Positions 29,795 to 39,180 of a stretch of DNA of 64,000 nucleotides are shown here, in pieces. The stretch covers positions 1-64,000 of the forward strand of contig CAWIGB010000007.1 in NCBI GenBank assembly GCA_963835375.1, given 5' to 3'. The stretch comes from Salinisphaera sp963835375 (lineage in GTDB: Bacteria; Pseudomonadota; Gammaproteobacteria; Nevskiales; Salinisphaeraceae). Each line of letters starts with the position of its first letter. The first letter of the stretch is position 1. A model generated the notes under the pieces. The model was not told where the DNA came from and ran no database searches. It was given only the letters and a program-made list of their open reading frames with translations. The position numbers were made by a program, and so were the translations under genes.

Positions 29795-31898
29795 CGCAGC
29801 CTCGCCGGCACAACCGGCGGCCGCCCCGGGTGCCACCGCCAGCGTGAGGCGTCTGGCGGGCGTGGGGCCTAAGCTTGCCGATCGGCTGGCAGGGCTGGGT
29901 ATCGTCTCGATTGGCGATGTGCTGCTGCACCGGCCGTTGCGCTACGAGGACCGCAGCCGGATCACGCCGGTGCCCGAGCTCGCGCCCGGGCGGCCCGCAC
30001 TGGCGGTGGTTCGGGTCGAATCCGCCGAAGTGCGGATGGGGCGCCGGCGCAGTCTGCTGGTGACCGCCTCGGACGGCGCCGGACGATTGTGGTTGCGGTT
30101 CTTTCATTTCGGCCCCGCGCAGCAGGCCCGGCTGGCGCCGGGCACATGGCTGCGTGTCTACGGTGAGCCGCGCGGCGGCGCCTATGGCGCGGAGATGGTG
30201 CACCCGGAGACCGAGGTGGTGGCCGATGCCGCAGCCGGGCATGACTTCGTGCCGTCCTTCACGCCGGTCTATCCGGCGGCCTCGGGCGTGACCCAGAATC
30301 GCCTGCGCGATCTGGTCGGGCAGGCGCTGGCGCTGCTGGGCCGCCCCGATTTCTGGCCGGAAGGTCTGCCGGCGGGCCTCACCGGGCCGGCGATTGCGAT
30401 ATCGGCCGCCGACGCCTTGCGCCGGATTCACGAGCCGCCGCCCGGCGCCGATCTGGCCGCACTGGCCGAGGGCCGCGACGCGGCCTGTCGGCGGCTGGCG
30501 TTCGAGGAGCTGCTGGGCCATCAGCTGGCGCTTCGATCCCGGCGCAAGCAGATCCGCAGCGACCGGGCGCCCGCGATGTCCGAGGCCGGGCGCGGACTGG
30601 CGCCGTTGTTCGACGGCCTGGGTTTCTCGCCGACGAACGCACAGCGCCGCGTGATCGGCGAGATTCTGGCCGACATGGCCGCGGCTTCGCCGATGCTGAG
30701 ACTGGTCCAGGGCGATGTCGGCTCGGGCAAGACCGTGGTCGCGGCCGCGGCGTTGCTGACGGCCGTCGACAACCGCTGGCAGGGGGCCTTCATGGCGCCG
30801 ACCGAGCTGTTGGCCGAGCAGCATCACGCCGCCTTGTCGCGCTGGCTGGAGCCGCTCGGTGTCGCCGTCTGGCTGATCACCGGCAAGCGCAAGAAGGACG
30901 AGCACATCGTCGCCGCGATCGCAGCCGGCACGCCCGGTGTCGCGGTCGGCACCCATGCACTGTTCCAGAGCGCGGTCGAGTTCGGTCGGCTGGGTCTGGC
31001 GGTGATCGATGAGCAGCATCGCTTCGGCGTCGATCAGCGCCTGGCGCTGCGCAACAAGGCGGGTTCCGGCCGCACCACGGCGCACCAGCTGATCATGACC
31101 GCGACCCCGATCCCGCGCACGCTGGCCATGAGCGCCTATGCCGATCTGGATACGTCGGTGATCGACGAGCTGCCGCCCGGGCGCACGCCGATCACCACCG
31201 TGGCCATCCCGAACACCCGGCGCGACGAGGTGGTCGCCCGCATCGGCGATGCGGTGGCCGAGGGGCGGCAGGTGTACTGGGTCTGCACCCTGATCGAGGC
31301 TTCGCATAAACTCGAGGCCCAGGCGGCCGAAGCGGCGGCCGAATCGTTGTCGGAAGCGTTGGACGGCGTGCGCGTATCGCTGGTCCACGGGCGCATGAAG
31401 GCCGCCGACAAGGCACGCGCGATGACGGCCTTCAAGGACGGGCGTATCGATGTGCTGGTGGCGACGACGGTGATCGAAGTCGGCGTGGATGTGCCCAACG
31501 CCTCGCTCATGATCATTGAGAACGCGGAACGGCTCGGGCTGGCCCAGCTGCATCAGCTGCGGGGACGCGTGGGGCGCGGCACGGTCGCCAGCCACTGCGT
31601 GCTGCTTTATCAGGGCCCGCTGTCCGATACGGCACGAGCGCGGCTCGCCGCGCTGCGCAAGACCTCCGACGGCTTCGCCATTGCGCGCGCGGACCTGGAG
31701 CTGCGCGGCCCGGGCGAAGTGCTGGGCACACGCCAGACCGGCGCCCAGGAATTCCGTATCGCCGATCTGGTGCGCGATGCGGATCTCGCGGAATCGGCGC
31801 TGGCGATGGCGGACGATGTGCTCGCCTACCACCCGCGCGAGGCGGATCTGCTGATCGCGCGCTGGACCCAGGCCGGTGCGGCCTACGCGCGGGTATGA
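29775..31898 (+). CDS. recG: ATP-dependent DNA helicase RecG
   Basis: RecG remodels stalled replication forks and D-loops. The 707-residue product has a wedge/OB domain (VRRLAGVGPKLADRLAGLGI and LAVVRVESAEVRMGRRRSLLV). Helicase motif I is VQGDVGSGKTVVA, DEQH box is VIDEQHRFGVDQR, motif III is MTATPIPRTLAM and motif VI is QLRGRVGRG. The frame is open from 29721. ATG at 29775 is preferred because residues before it are not family-like and GAGG precedes it. Either start lies inside ridA, so the genes overlap by at least 20 bases. Confidence 0.95.
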   Translation, partial: PSSSSTSAASPAQPAAAPGATASVRRLAGVGPKLADRLAGLGIVSIGDVLLHRPLRYEDRSRITPVPELAPGRPALAVVRVESAEVRMGRRRSLLVTASDGAGRLWLRFFHFGPAQQARLAPGTWLRVYGEPRGGAYGAEMVHPETEVVADAAAGHDFVPSFTPVYPAASGVTQNRLRDLVGQALALLGRPDFWPEGLPAGLTGPAIAISAADALRRIHEPPPGADLAALAEGRDAACRRLAFEELLGHQLALRSRRKQIRSDRAPAMSEAGRGLAPLFDGLGFSPTNAQRRVIGEILADMAAASPMLRLVQGDVGSGKTVVAAAALLTAVDNRWQGAFMAPTELLAEQHHAALSRWLEPLGVAVWLITGKRKKDEHIVAAIAAGTPGVAVGTHALFQSAVEFGRLGLAVIDEQHRFGVDQRLALRNKAGSGRTTAHQLIMTATPIPRTLAMSAYADLDTSVIDELPPGRTPITTVAIPNTRRDEVVARIGDAVAEGRQVYWVCTLIEASHKLEAQAAEAAAESLSEALDGVRVSLVHGRMKAADKARAMTAFKDGRIDVLVATTVIEVGVDVPNASLMIIENAERLGLAQLHQLRGRVGRGTVASHCVLLYQGPLSDTARARLAALRKTSDGFAIARADLELRGPGEVLGTRQTGAQEFRIADLVRDADLAESALAMADDVLAYHPREADLLIARWTQAGAAYARV

Positions 31899-32001
31899 AC
31901 CGGGCCCGCGTCTTCACTCACGCGTGCGGTATGCCGGCATGTGGCGGGTCCGGCGGTCTCGTCCACCGGCCGGCGCTGGGGCACGGTGGTGGGTTGGACA
32001 C

Positions 32002-33087
32002 CTAAAGCCAGCGCTTGCGCTTGAAGTAGATGAGCATGCCGATCACCAGCAGGAGCATCACGCCCAGCAGCACGGGGTAGCCATAGGCGAACGACAGTTC
32101 CGGCATGTTCCACGGATACTTGGTGTCGAAGTTCATGCCGTAGACGCCGACCATGAACGACAGCGGCATGAACACGGTGGCGATCAGTGTGAGCACGCGC
32201 ATCACGTCGTTGAGCCGCGCTGAGGCCAGCGACAGATACGTGTCGAGAAGCGACCGCGCCGTGTCGTAGTAGCCGTCGGTGAGATCGACCACGCGCTTGG
32301 CGTGGTCCTGTACGTCGCGGAAGTAGGGTCGGTTGTCGTCGTGGATCAGGGGGTGCTCGAGACCGATCCAGCGCACCAGGAGCTCGTTCTGCGAGACCAG
32401 CACTTTGCGCATGCCGATCAGTCGGCGGCGCAGTTCGTGGATCACTCCGATCAGATCGTCTTTCCGATCCGCGAAGATCCGGTCTTCAAGGTCTTCAAGC
32501 TGATCGTGATAACCGGCCAGCACGGCAAACCCCGAATCGACGACGACATCCGCCAGGCAGTAGCCGAGATAATCGGATTCGGCGTGGGCGATGCGCCCGT
32601 GGGCGGCATGAATGCGCTCGCGCACCGGGGCGAACACGTCGTGGGCGCCGGCGTGAAAGCTCAGCACGAAGTCCTTGCCGACGAACACGCTAACCTGTTG
32701 GAAGACCAGCTCCTCCTCGTGCATGTGCGGCAGTGCAAAGGTAGAGAACAGCGTGTTGCGGTAGGCGTCGAGCTTGGGCCGCTGACCGTTGTTGAGTACA
32801 TCCTCCAGCGCGAGCGGATGCAATGAGAAATCTGCGCCCAGACGCGCGAGTAGCGCGGCTGTCACATCGCCCTCGAAATGCAGCCAGGTCAGTTTGTGGT
32901 CGCTCTGTTCGACTGGCGCCAGGGCCTTGTCGAGCTGATCCTCGCAACGCTCGAGAGCGCCGCCCGAGCCGCCGAAATCCATGCGATAGATCAGCAGCTT
33001 GCCGATCCGGTGTTCCGGTGCCGGGTCGATCAGCGCACCGGGCCGGCGGCCGGGCGAGGGATGACGGGACAACAGGTAACCGAGCAT
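32002..33087 (-). CDS. corA: CorA-family magnesium/cobalt transporter
   Basis: A pentameric inner-membrane Mg2+ channel. The 361-residue product has a large cytoplasmic N-domain. Two C-terminal helices follow: the first (VLTLIATVFMPLSFMVGVYGMNF) ends in the selectivity signature YGMN, and the second is YPVLLGVMLLLVIGMLIYF. The C-terminus is the usual basic FKRKRWL. The start at 33087 (MLGYLLSRH) fits better than the longer frame to 33174. It is convergent with recG and downstream of comF. Confidence 0.93.
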   Translation of the reverse strand: MLGYLLSRHPSPGRRPGALIDPAPEHRIGKLLIYRMDFGGSGGALERCEDQLDKALAPVEQSDHKLTWLHFEGDVTAALLARLGADFSLHPLALEDVLNNGQRPKLDAYRNTLFSTFALPHMHEEELVFQQVSVFVGKDFVLSFHAGAHDVFAPVRERIHAAHGRIAHAESDYLGYCLADVVVDSGFAVLAGYHDQLEDLEDRIFADRKDDLIGVIHELRRRLIGMRKVLVSQNELLVRWIGLEHPLIHDDNRPYFRDVQDHAKRVVDLTDGYYDTARSLLDTYLSLASARLNDVMRVLTLIATVFMPLSFMVGVYGMNFDTKYPWNMPELSFAYGYPVLLGVMLLLVIGMLIYFKRKRWL

Positions 33088-33157
33088 GGCGAACAACGAT
33101 GCGGGCGTTGGGCGCTCAGTTAATCGCAGGGACTGTCGCCCGGCAAGCCCGGCGCCC

Positions 33158-33865
33158 TCAGGCGCGAGCCACACAGTAGACGTGAACGGTGCTCGCGCCG
33201 GCAGTTCGGGCCGCGCGCGCCAGCGCGCTGGCGGTGCGGGTGGTGGTCATGACGTCGTCGACGATGGCCACGTGGCGCCCGGTCAGATCGCGGCGGGCGA
33301 CGAACGCATCGCGCACGTTGGCCGCGCGCTGCGCGGCGTCCAGCGTGCTCTGGTGCGGCGTGTCTCGCAGGCGAGCGAACGCGTTGCGATCCAGCGGCCA
33401 GTGGAGTCGTTGGGCCAGACGGGCCGCGATCCGCTCGGCCTGGTTGAAGCCGCGGCGGCGAAACGCGGCCGGATGCAACGGGACCGGCGCCAGCAGATCG
33501 GGCGGCTCCGCGACATGCGCTGCCATCTGCTCGGCCAACAGATTGCCAAGCACACGGGCATGGGCCAGATGCTGATGATATTTCAGGCCGCCGATCATCC
33601 ACGCGACGGGCTGGCGATAATGAAAAGCGGCGAAGGCGTGATCGAACCGCGGCCGGCGTGCGCATTCCGCGCAAACCCGCGATGCGGCGGTTTCGGGCAA
33701 GGGGATCGCACAGTGCATGCATTGCGCGACCAACACGGGCAATTCGGCGCGGCAGCCCCGGCACAGCCCGGCCGCCATATCGATCGGGGCCGCACAGACC
33801 GGACAGCGCGGCGCCAACCAGGCCGACTGGATGTTTTGTAACCACTCGTAAAGAATTATTTTCAT
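33158..33865 (-). CDS. comF: ComF-family phosphoribosyltransferase-like protein
   Basis: ComF/GntX proteins act in DNA uptake or nucleotide metabolism; the exact reaction is unresolved. The 235-residue product has an N-terminal zinc finger (CPVCAAPI with CRGC, then CMHC and CAEC) and a PRTase domain with the PRPP loop GRHVAIVDDVMTTTRTASAL. Other family motifs are LLAPVPLHPAAFRRRGFNQAE and VRDAFVARRDLTG. The start at 33865 (MKIILYEWLQ) gives the normal length; the open frame continues upstream without family character. It is divergent from bioB, a widely conserved neighbourhood. The pilus operon in this window could use it in natural competence (inference). Confidence 0.93.
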   Translation of the reverse strand: MKIILYEWLQNIQSAWLAPRCPVCAAPIDMAAGLCRGCRAELPVLVAQCMHCAIPLPETAASRVCAECARRPRFDHAFAAFHYRQPVAWMIGGLKYHQHLAHARVLGNLLAEQMAAHVAEPPDLLAPVPLHPAAFRRRGFNQAERIAARLAQRLHWPLDRNAFARLRDTPHQSTLDAAQRAANVRDAFVARRDLTGRHVAIVDDVMTTTRTASALARAARTAGASTVHVYCVARA

Positions 33866-33933
33866 TTGAGGTTGACGGAAAGTCTCGGCTGCATAAAGCT
33901 GTGGGCGCTGCATCCTCGAAGGGCCATCCTGCC

Positions 33934-34971
33934 ATGACCGATACCGATCGAGCCGGCGCACTGCGCCATGACTGGACTCGCGACGAAGTCGAAGCGTTGT
34001 TCGCGCTGGACTTCCCCGAACTGATCCACCGCGCGCAGGTCGCGCATCGGGCGAATTTCGATGCACGCGAGGTCCAGCTGTCCACGTTGCTCTCGATCAA
34101 GACCGGCGCCTGTCCGGAAGACTGTGCCTATTGCCCGCAGAGCATTCGTTTCGAGACCGGGCTGGATCGCGAGGAGCTGCTGCCCACCGATCACGTGGTC
34201 GATGCGGCCAAGCGCGCCAAGGCGGCGGGGGCCACGCGCTTCTGCATGGGCGCGGCCTGGCGCAGCCCGAAGGACAAGGATCTGGCCAAGGTCATCGAGA
34301 TGGTCGAGGCGGTGAAGGCACAAGGGCTGGAAACCTGTGTGACGCTCGGCATGCTCAAGGCGCGCCAGGCCGAAGCACTCGCGGCCGCGGGCCTCGACTA
34401 CTACAACCACAACCTCGATACCTCGCCCGAATATTACGAACAGATCATCTCCACGCGCACCTACCAGGATCGGCTCGATACGCTGGATCATGTGCGCGAT
34501 GCCGGCCTGAAAGTCTGCTGCGGCGGCATCGTCGGCATGGGCGAACAGCCGGGCGATCGCGCCGAGATGCTGCGTCAGCTCGCGAATCTGCCGGAGCATC
34601 CGCAGAGCGTACCGATCAATAATCTGGTGCAGGTGGAAGGCACGCCGCTGGCCGGCACCGATCCGATCGACGCGCTGGATTTCGTGCGCACGATCGCGGT
34701 TGCGAAGATCATGATGCCGGCGTCCTATGTTCGCCTGGCGGCGGGCCGCGAGGAGATGTCGGAAGCGGTGCAGACGCTGTGTCTGCTGGCCGGGGCCAAC
34801 TCCATCTTCTACGGCGACGAACTGCTGACCACGGCGAACCCGGCGCACCGGGCCGATCTGGCGCTGCTGGACAAGCTCGGCATGCGGCCCGAGGCGAGCC
34901 CGAAATACACCGATCTGGCGCCGGGGCAGGCACCCTGCGCCGAACGGGCGCCGCAGGCCGAGCGCGCCTGA
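33934..34971 (+). CDS. bioB: Biotin synthase
   Basis: Radical SAM enzyme that inserts sulfur into dethiobiotin. The 345-residue protein has the 4Fe-4S motif CPEDCAYCPQS (CxxxCxxC) near residues 55-62. The 2Fe-2S ligands include the Cys in FCMGAAW, the Cys in ETCVTLG and the Cys in KVCCGGIVGMGE, plus the Arg of SYVRLAAGR. It opens bioB-bioF-bioD. The start at 33934 follows GGGCCATCCTGCC. A weak promoter (TTGACG at 33872-33877, TAAAGC at 33894-33899) lies upstream. No convincing BirA operator was found. Confidence 0.96.
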   Translation: MTDTDRAGALRHDWTRDEVEALFALDFPELIHRAQVAHRANFDAREVQLSTLLSIKTGACPEDCAYCPQSIRFETGLDREELLPTDHVVDAAKRAKAAGATRFCMGAAWRSPKDKDLAKVIEMVEAVKAQGLETCVTLGMLKARQAEALAAAGLDYYNHNLDTSPEYYEQIISTRTYQDRLDTLDHVRDAGLKVCCGGIVGMGEQPGDRAEMLRQLANLPEHPQSVPINNLVQVEGTPLAGTDPIDALDFVRTIAVAKIMMPASYVRLAAGREEMSEAVQTLCLLAGANSIFYGDELLTTANPAHRADLALLDKLGMRPEASPKYTDLAPGQAPCAERAPQAERA

Positions 34972-34991
34972 CGCAAGCGCGGGTGTAGCGG

Positions 34992-36186
34992 GTGGAGTCT
35001 CTGCATCGCGCCTGTCGGGAACGACTGGCGCTCATCGATGAAGCCGGCCGGCGGCGCCGGCGGCGTGTGATCGAGGGCGGCCATGGCGTACGCGTGACGG
35101 TCGATGGTCGGGGCGCGCTGAATTTCTGCAGCAACGATTATCTGGGCCTGGCGGCCGATGCGCGGATCGGCGCTGCTCTGGGCGCCGCGGCGCGGACTGT
35201 CGGCACGGGCTCGGGCGCCTCGCAGCTGGTGACGGGCTACAACGCGGAGCATGCCGCGCTCGAAGCCGAACTGGCCCACTGGGTGGGGCGCGAGCGTGCG
35301 CTTGTGTTTTCGACCGGTTACGCCGCCAATGTCGGCGTGATCGCGGCGCTGCTCGGCAGGCACGATCACATCGTCGCCGACGCGCTCAATCACGCCTCAT
35401 TGATCGACGGCAGCCGGCTGTCCGGCGCATCCAAGCACATCTATGCGCATGGCGATGCCGCGGCCGCCGATACGGCGCTGGCCGAGGCAGGCGACGGGCA
35501 TCGGCTGCTGGTCACCGATGCCGTGTTTTCCATGGACGGCGACACCGCGCCGCTGGCCGAGCTGGCGGAAGTCGCCCGTGCCCGCGATGCCTGGCTGCTG
35601 GTCGACGATGCCCACGGCCTCGGTGTGTTCGGGCCCGACGGCGCCGGACGTGTGGCCGAAGCCGGACTGTCCAGCCGCGCGGTACCGCTGCTCACGGGCA
35701 CGCTCGGCAAATCGGTGGGCGCCGCCGGTGCGTTCGTGGCCGGCGACGACGACATCATCGAGACTATTCTGCAGACGCGCGCGCTCGCTGATCTTCTCCA
35801 CCGCCATGCCACCGGCGGTAGCGGCCGCGGCCCGGACCGGGCTTTCGATCATCCGCGGCGAACCCGAGCGGCGCGCGCATCTGCATGCGCTGGTCGCGCG
35901 CTTTCGCGCCGGCGCCGCCGAGGCCGGCCTGTCGATCGCCGAATCCGACAGCCCGATCCAGCCCGTGATCGTGGGTGAGGAACGCACGGCGCTGGCGCTC
36001 AGCGACGCACTGCTGATGCGTGGCTATCTGGTGGGCGCAATCCGGCCACCGACGGTGGCGCCCGGCACGTCGCGCCTGCGGATCACCTTGAGTGCCGCGC
36101 ACGACCCGTCCGACGTCGACGGCCTGGTCTGCGCGCTGGCCGAGGCGTGGCAGGAATGGCTCGGGACGGCCGAGACTCTGCCGTGA
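34992..36186 (+). pseudogene. bioF: 8-amino-7-oxononanoate synthase, frameshifted
   Basis: BioF is a PLP enzyme that condenses pimeloyl-ACP (or -CoA) with alanine. The first frame (GTG 34992 onward) has LNFCSNDYLGLA, GTGSGASQLVTGYNAEHAALE, VDDAHGLGVFGPDG and the PLP lysine in LTGTLGKSVGAAGAF. After ILQTR it becomes nonsense. The rest (RSLIFSTAMPPAVAAAARTGL to RLRITLSAAHDPSDVD) continues in the +1 frame to 36186. The shift is in the alternating CG run 35776-35784; removing one base restores Q-T-A-R-S-L-I as in the family. As read the gene is broken, either by mutation or by an assembly error. Confidence 0.88.
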
Positions 36187-36232
36187 GCCCGTCTGCCCAC
36201 CTTCGTGTCGTTCGATACGCGACGAGGGCGCC

Positions 36233-36910
36233 ATGACTGCACGTACACTCTTCGTCACGGGTACCGATACTGAAATCGGCAAGACCCGGATTGCGACTGC
36301 CTTGCTGCGCGGGCTGGTTGCGGCAGGGCACACGGCCGTGGGCTACAAGCCCGTGGCCAGCGGTTGCGAGGTGACGCCCGAGGGGCTGCGTAACGAGGAC
36401 GCGCTGGCCCTGATGGCCGCCGGCTCACCGGGCTTCACCTACGACGAGATCAACCCCTGTGCGTTCGAACCGGCGATCGCGCCCCACATCGCGGCAGCGG
36501 ACGCGGGCACGCTGATCTCGCGCGATGGGCTGGATGCCGGGCACAGGTCTCTGATGACGCGAGCCGACTGGGTGGTGGTGGAGGGTGCCGGAGGCTGGCA
36601 TGTCCCGCTCGGGGCCGACTGGGATTTCGCCGACTGGGTGGGCGGCCACGGCTGGCCGGCGTTGCTCGTGGTCGGCATGCGGCTCGGCTGCGTGAACCAC
36701 GCCATGCTGTCTGCGCGGGCGATTGCCCGGCGCACGCGGCTGGTCGGCTGGGTCGCGAATACGCTGCCGCCGCGCCAGCCGAGGTTGGACGAGAATCTGT
36801 CCTGGCTGACAGCCGCCATGCCGGCGCCCTGCCTGGCGCGGGTGCCGATCGACCCGCCGGCCGAGCACGCCATTGCTCCCGCGTGCTGGCTCGGCGAACT
36901 GGCCGGTTAG
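36233..36910 (+). CDS. bioD: ATP-dependent dethiobiotin synthetase
   Basis: Forms the ureido ring of dethiobiotin from DAPA, CO2 and ATP. The 225-residue protein has the P-loop FVTGTDTEIGKTRI (about 6-18), YKPVASGC, the Mg/ATP motif VVVEGAGGWHVPL, and VVGMRLGCVNHAMLSARAI. The start at 36233 has GAGGG six to ten bases upstream. It follows bioF by 46 bases. The usual gammaproteobacterial bioH and bioC genes that lie between bioF and bioD are missing here. Confidence 0.95.
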   Translation: MTARTLFVTGTDTEIGKTRIATALLRGLVAAGHTAVGYKPVASGCEVTPEGLRNEDALALMAAGSPGFTYDEINPCAFEPAIAPHIAAADAGTLISRDGLDAGHRSLMTRADWVVVEGAGGWHVPLGADWDFADWVGGHGWPALLVVGMRLGCVNHAMLSARAIARRTRLVGWVANTLPPRQPRLDENLSWLTAAMPAPCLARVPIDPPAEHAIAPACWLGELAG

Positions 36911-37045
36911 CCGACGCCCGAACTGCGGCGCCTTCAGGCACAATGACGGCCGGGCTCGGGCGAGCCCGGCTCGGCGGCGGCACGGCAGGGCGTCGTTCCG
37001 AGACCGGCGAGACCGGCGATGCCGGCCCAGCGGGAAGAGGAGGTC

Positions 37046-37789
37046 ATGCACATCGGTTCGTTTCGTTTTGCGCCGCCCTGGTGGGGCGTCCTGATCACGG
37101 CTGTGGGCGTGGCGATCCTGTCCGCGCTCGGCGTGTGGCAGATCGAGCGGGCGCATTACAAAGAGCGCCTGGTCGCCGAACATGCGGCGGCCGAACGTGC
37201 TGGTCCACAGCATCTGCAGCTCGATGTGGCCGACGTCGAATCGGGCAACGGCCCGCGCCACGGTTATCGTTATATCTTCGTCGGTCATTACGACGCCGCG
37301 CATCAGCTGTTGCTGTCGAATCAGGTCGAGGGCACGCAGACCGGTTATCGGGTCTGGACGCCGCTGATACTGGATTCGGGCGTGCGTGTGATGGTGGATC
37401 GCGGCTGGGTGCCGAAGACCGGCGACCGCGGCGCGCCCAGGCCCAATCCGAAAGCGCCGACCGGCGAGATGACCGTCCGCGGTTATTGGCAAGGGTTTCC
37501 GCAGCCGGGCCTGCGCTTCGGCGCCGATCAGCAGTGCAACTTGGCGGGCTGGCCGAGGGCGCTCAATTATCCGGCGCCGGCGACCGTGCGCTGCCAGTAC
37601 CGGGCGCCGGTGGCGAACGGGCTTTTGTTGCTCGATCCGAAGGCGCCGGGCGGATTTGTGCGTGACTGGGACGAGGACGCCATCGGCCTTCGCCCCTGGG
37701 CGCATTATGTCTATGCGTCGCAGTGGTTCCTGATGGCGATGATTGCGGTGATCATTCTTGTCGTGGTCAATACCCGGCGGCGTTCTTGA
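37046..37789 (+). CDS. SURF1-family cytochrome oxidase assembly protein
   Basis: SURF1/Shy1 proteins help heme a insertion into aa3-type oxidases. The 247-residue product has an N-terminal membrane helix (GVLITAVGVAILSALGVWQIERA) and a C-terminal helix (WFLMAMIAVIILVVVNT) flanking a periplasmic domain. Family signatures are WQ-(x)6-K as GVWQIERAHYKERL, GYRVWTPLIL, VMVDRGWVP and the NYPAP/HYVYASQWF ends. AGGAGG ends two bases before ATG 37046; ATG 37019 is an alternative. It is followed at some distance by cyoE; together they imply heme-A/O oxidase biogenesis nearby. Confidence 0.88.
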   Translation: MHIGSFRFAPPWWGVLITAVGVAILSALGVWQIERAHYKERLVAEHAAAERAGPQHLQLDVADVESGNGPRHGYRYIFVGHYDAAHQLLLSNQVEGTQTGYRVWTPLILDSGVRVMVDRGWVPKTGDRGAPRPNPKAPTGEMTVRGYWQGFPQPGLRFGADQQCNLAGWPRALNYPAPATVRCQYRAPVANGLLLLDPKAPGGFVRDWDEDAIGLRPWAHYVYASQWFLMAMIAVIILVVVNTRRRS

Positions 37790-38229
37790 ACATCGCCTGT
37801 TGCCGCAGGTCGCTGAATACCGGCGTCTTCAGATGCACTGGCGATGTCGTTCGAGTGACACTGGCATTCCGCCAATTCGCCGGCAACCGGAAACGGCATG
37901 TCGACGTATGTCATCCAAGCGGTGGCGGCGGCCGTCGGTTCCTGCCGGTTGTGGCCCATCACTCGGGTCGATCGAATCGGGAGTGTGGCCGGAGGCGGAC
38001 GATGGAGGAGGCTCCGGCCTGCGTCGCTGCGAGGTGGCGGGGCCCGATGTCGTAGCCCCGACACGCCGTGACGATTCGATCTCAGTAGATCCGTACGGGC
38101 AATCGTTCAGTTGGCTTTCGTCGACGGCTGTGGGCCTGCCCGAAACGGATAAGCCGGACAGGCGGGAGGCCGCCTTGTTACCATGGGTGCCGGCCGCCAT
38201 CATCCACCCAGCCCGGAGTGCGCGCGATC
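37790..38229. other. Unassigned 440-base gap between SURF1 and cyoE genes
   Basis: In many proteobacteria ctaA (heme A synthase, cox15) sits here. All six frames were read and none shows CtaA-like membrane helices or any family motif. The first 20 bases (ATCGCCTGTTGCCGC, 37793 onward) resemble an end of repeat element B, hinting at another degenerate repeat. No transposase remnant was recognised. Confidence 0.4.
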
Positions 38230-39144
38230 ATGTCTAGCTCTTCCTCCGCCGCCTATCAGCCGACACTGTCGCAGCGGATCACGGATTACTACGAGCTGTG
38301 CAAGCCACGGGTCGTGCTGTTGATCGTGTTCACCGCCATGGTGGGCATGTTCCTGGCCAGTCCCGGCATGGTGCCGATCGGCGCGTTGGTGTTCGGTACG
38401 CTCGGCATCGGCCTGATGGCCGCCTCGGCGGCGGCGGTCAATCAGATGATCGACGTCCAGGCGGATTCGCGCATGAAGCGCACGCGCGACCGGCCGCTGG
38501 TGACCGGCCATCTGGACACGCGCCGGTCGGCGATCTTCGCCTTCGCCATCGGCGTGGCGGGCATGGCGATTCTGCTCACGCTGGTCAACGCGTTGACGGC
38601 CTGGCTCACGCTGTTCGCCCTGGTGGGTTATGCCGGCATCTATACGATGTACCTCAAGCGTGCCACGCCGCAGAACATCGTGATCGGCGGGGCGGCCGGC
38701 GCTGCGCCGCCGGTGCTCGGCTGGGCCGCGGTGACCAACTCGGTCACCGCGAACTCGCTGGTTCTGTTCCTGATCATCTTCATCTGGACACCGCCGCATT
38801 TCTGGGCCCTGGCGATCGACCGGGCCAAGGAATACGCCGAAGTCGATATCCCCATGCTGCCGGTGACCCACGGCATCGAGCACACGCGTACCCAGATCCT
38901 GATCTATACGGTGATTCTGTTCGCGGTTTCGCTGCTGCCGTTCGCCACGGGCATGAGCGGCGTGTTGTATCTGATCAGCGCGATCGTGTTATCTGGCTGG
39001 TTCCTGGTCTATGCGGTACGCCTCAAGTGGCGGCCGAAGCCGGGGCTGGGCATGAAGACCTTCGGCTATTCCATCGTCTATCTGATGGCATTGTTCACCG
39101 CACTGCTGGTCGATCACTATATTCCGGCGGTCGTCGGCTCGTAG
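38230..39144 (+). CDS. cyoE: Protoheme IX farnesyltransferase (heme O synthase)
   Basis: UbiA-superfamily prenyltransferase that converts heme B to heme O for terminal oxidases. The 304-residue integral membrane protein has about nine helices. The first Asp-rich motif is NQMIDVQADSRMKRTRDRPL and the second region is YTMYLKRATPQNIVIGGAAGAAPP followed by WALAIDRAKEYAEVDIPMLPVTHG. All prenyl-diphosphate ligands appear present. ATG at 38230 was preferred over GTG at 38218. It is the last gene on this strand before the convergent yqcC gene. Confidence 0.95.
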   Translation: MSSSSSAAYQPTLSQRITDYYELCKPRVVLLIVFTAMVGMFLASPGMVPIGALVFGTLGIGLMAASAAAVNQMIDVQADSRMKRTRDRPLVTGHLDTRRSAIFAFAIGVAGMAILLTLVNALTAWLTLFALVGYAGIYTMYLKRATPQNIVIGGAAGAAPPVLGWAAVTNSVTANSLVLFLIIFIWTPPHFWALAIDRAKEYAEVDIPMLPVTHGIEHTRTQILIYTVILFAVSLLPFATGMSGVLYLISAIVLSGWFLVYAVRLKWRPKPGLGMKTFGYSIVYLMALFTALLVDHYIPAVVGS

Positions 39145-39163
39145 GCGTCGACGCTGCTAACAG

Positions 39164-39180
39164 GCCGAGATTACCTCGGC
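39164..39180. terminator. Small hairpin between convergent cyoE and yqcC
   Basis: GCCGAG (39164-39169) pairs with CTCGGC (39175-39180) over a five-base loop, directly abutting the yqcC stop. There is no T tract on either side, so termination efficiency is doubtful. Confidence 0.3.

Noticed and set aside
29700..31832. 710-codon minus-strand frame opposite recG
   Set aside because: Same reason: composition of a GC-driven antisense frame with no domains.
33836..33877. TTGTAACC and GGTTGAC near the comF-bioB gap as a BirA operator
   Set aside because: The half sites are 26 bases apart, too far for the known TTGTAAACC-N15-GGTTTACAA arrangement, and the right half is poor.
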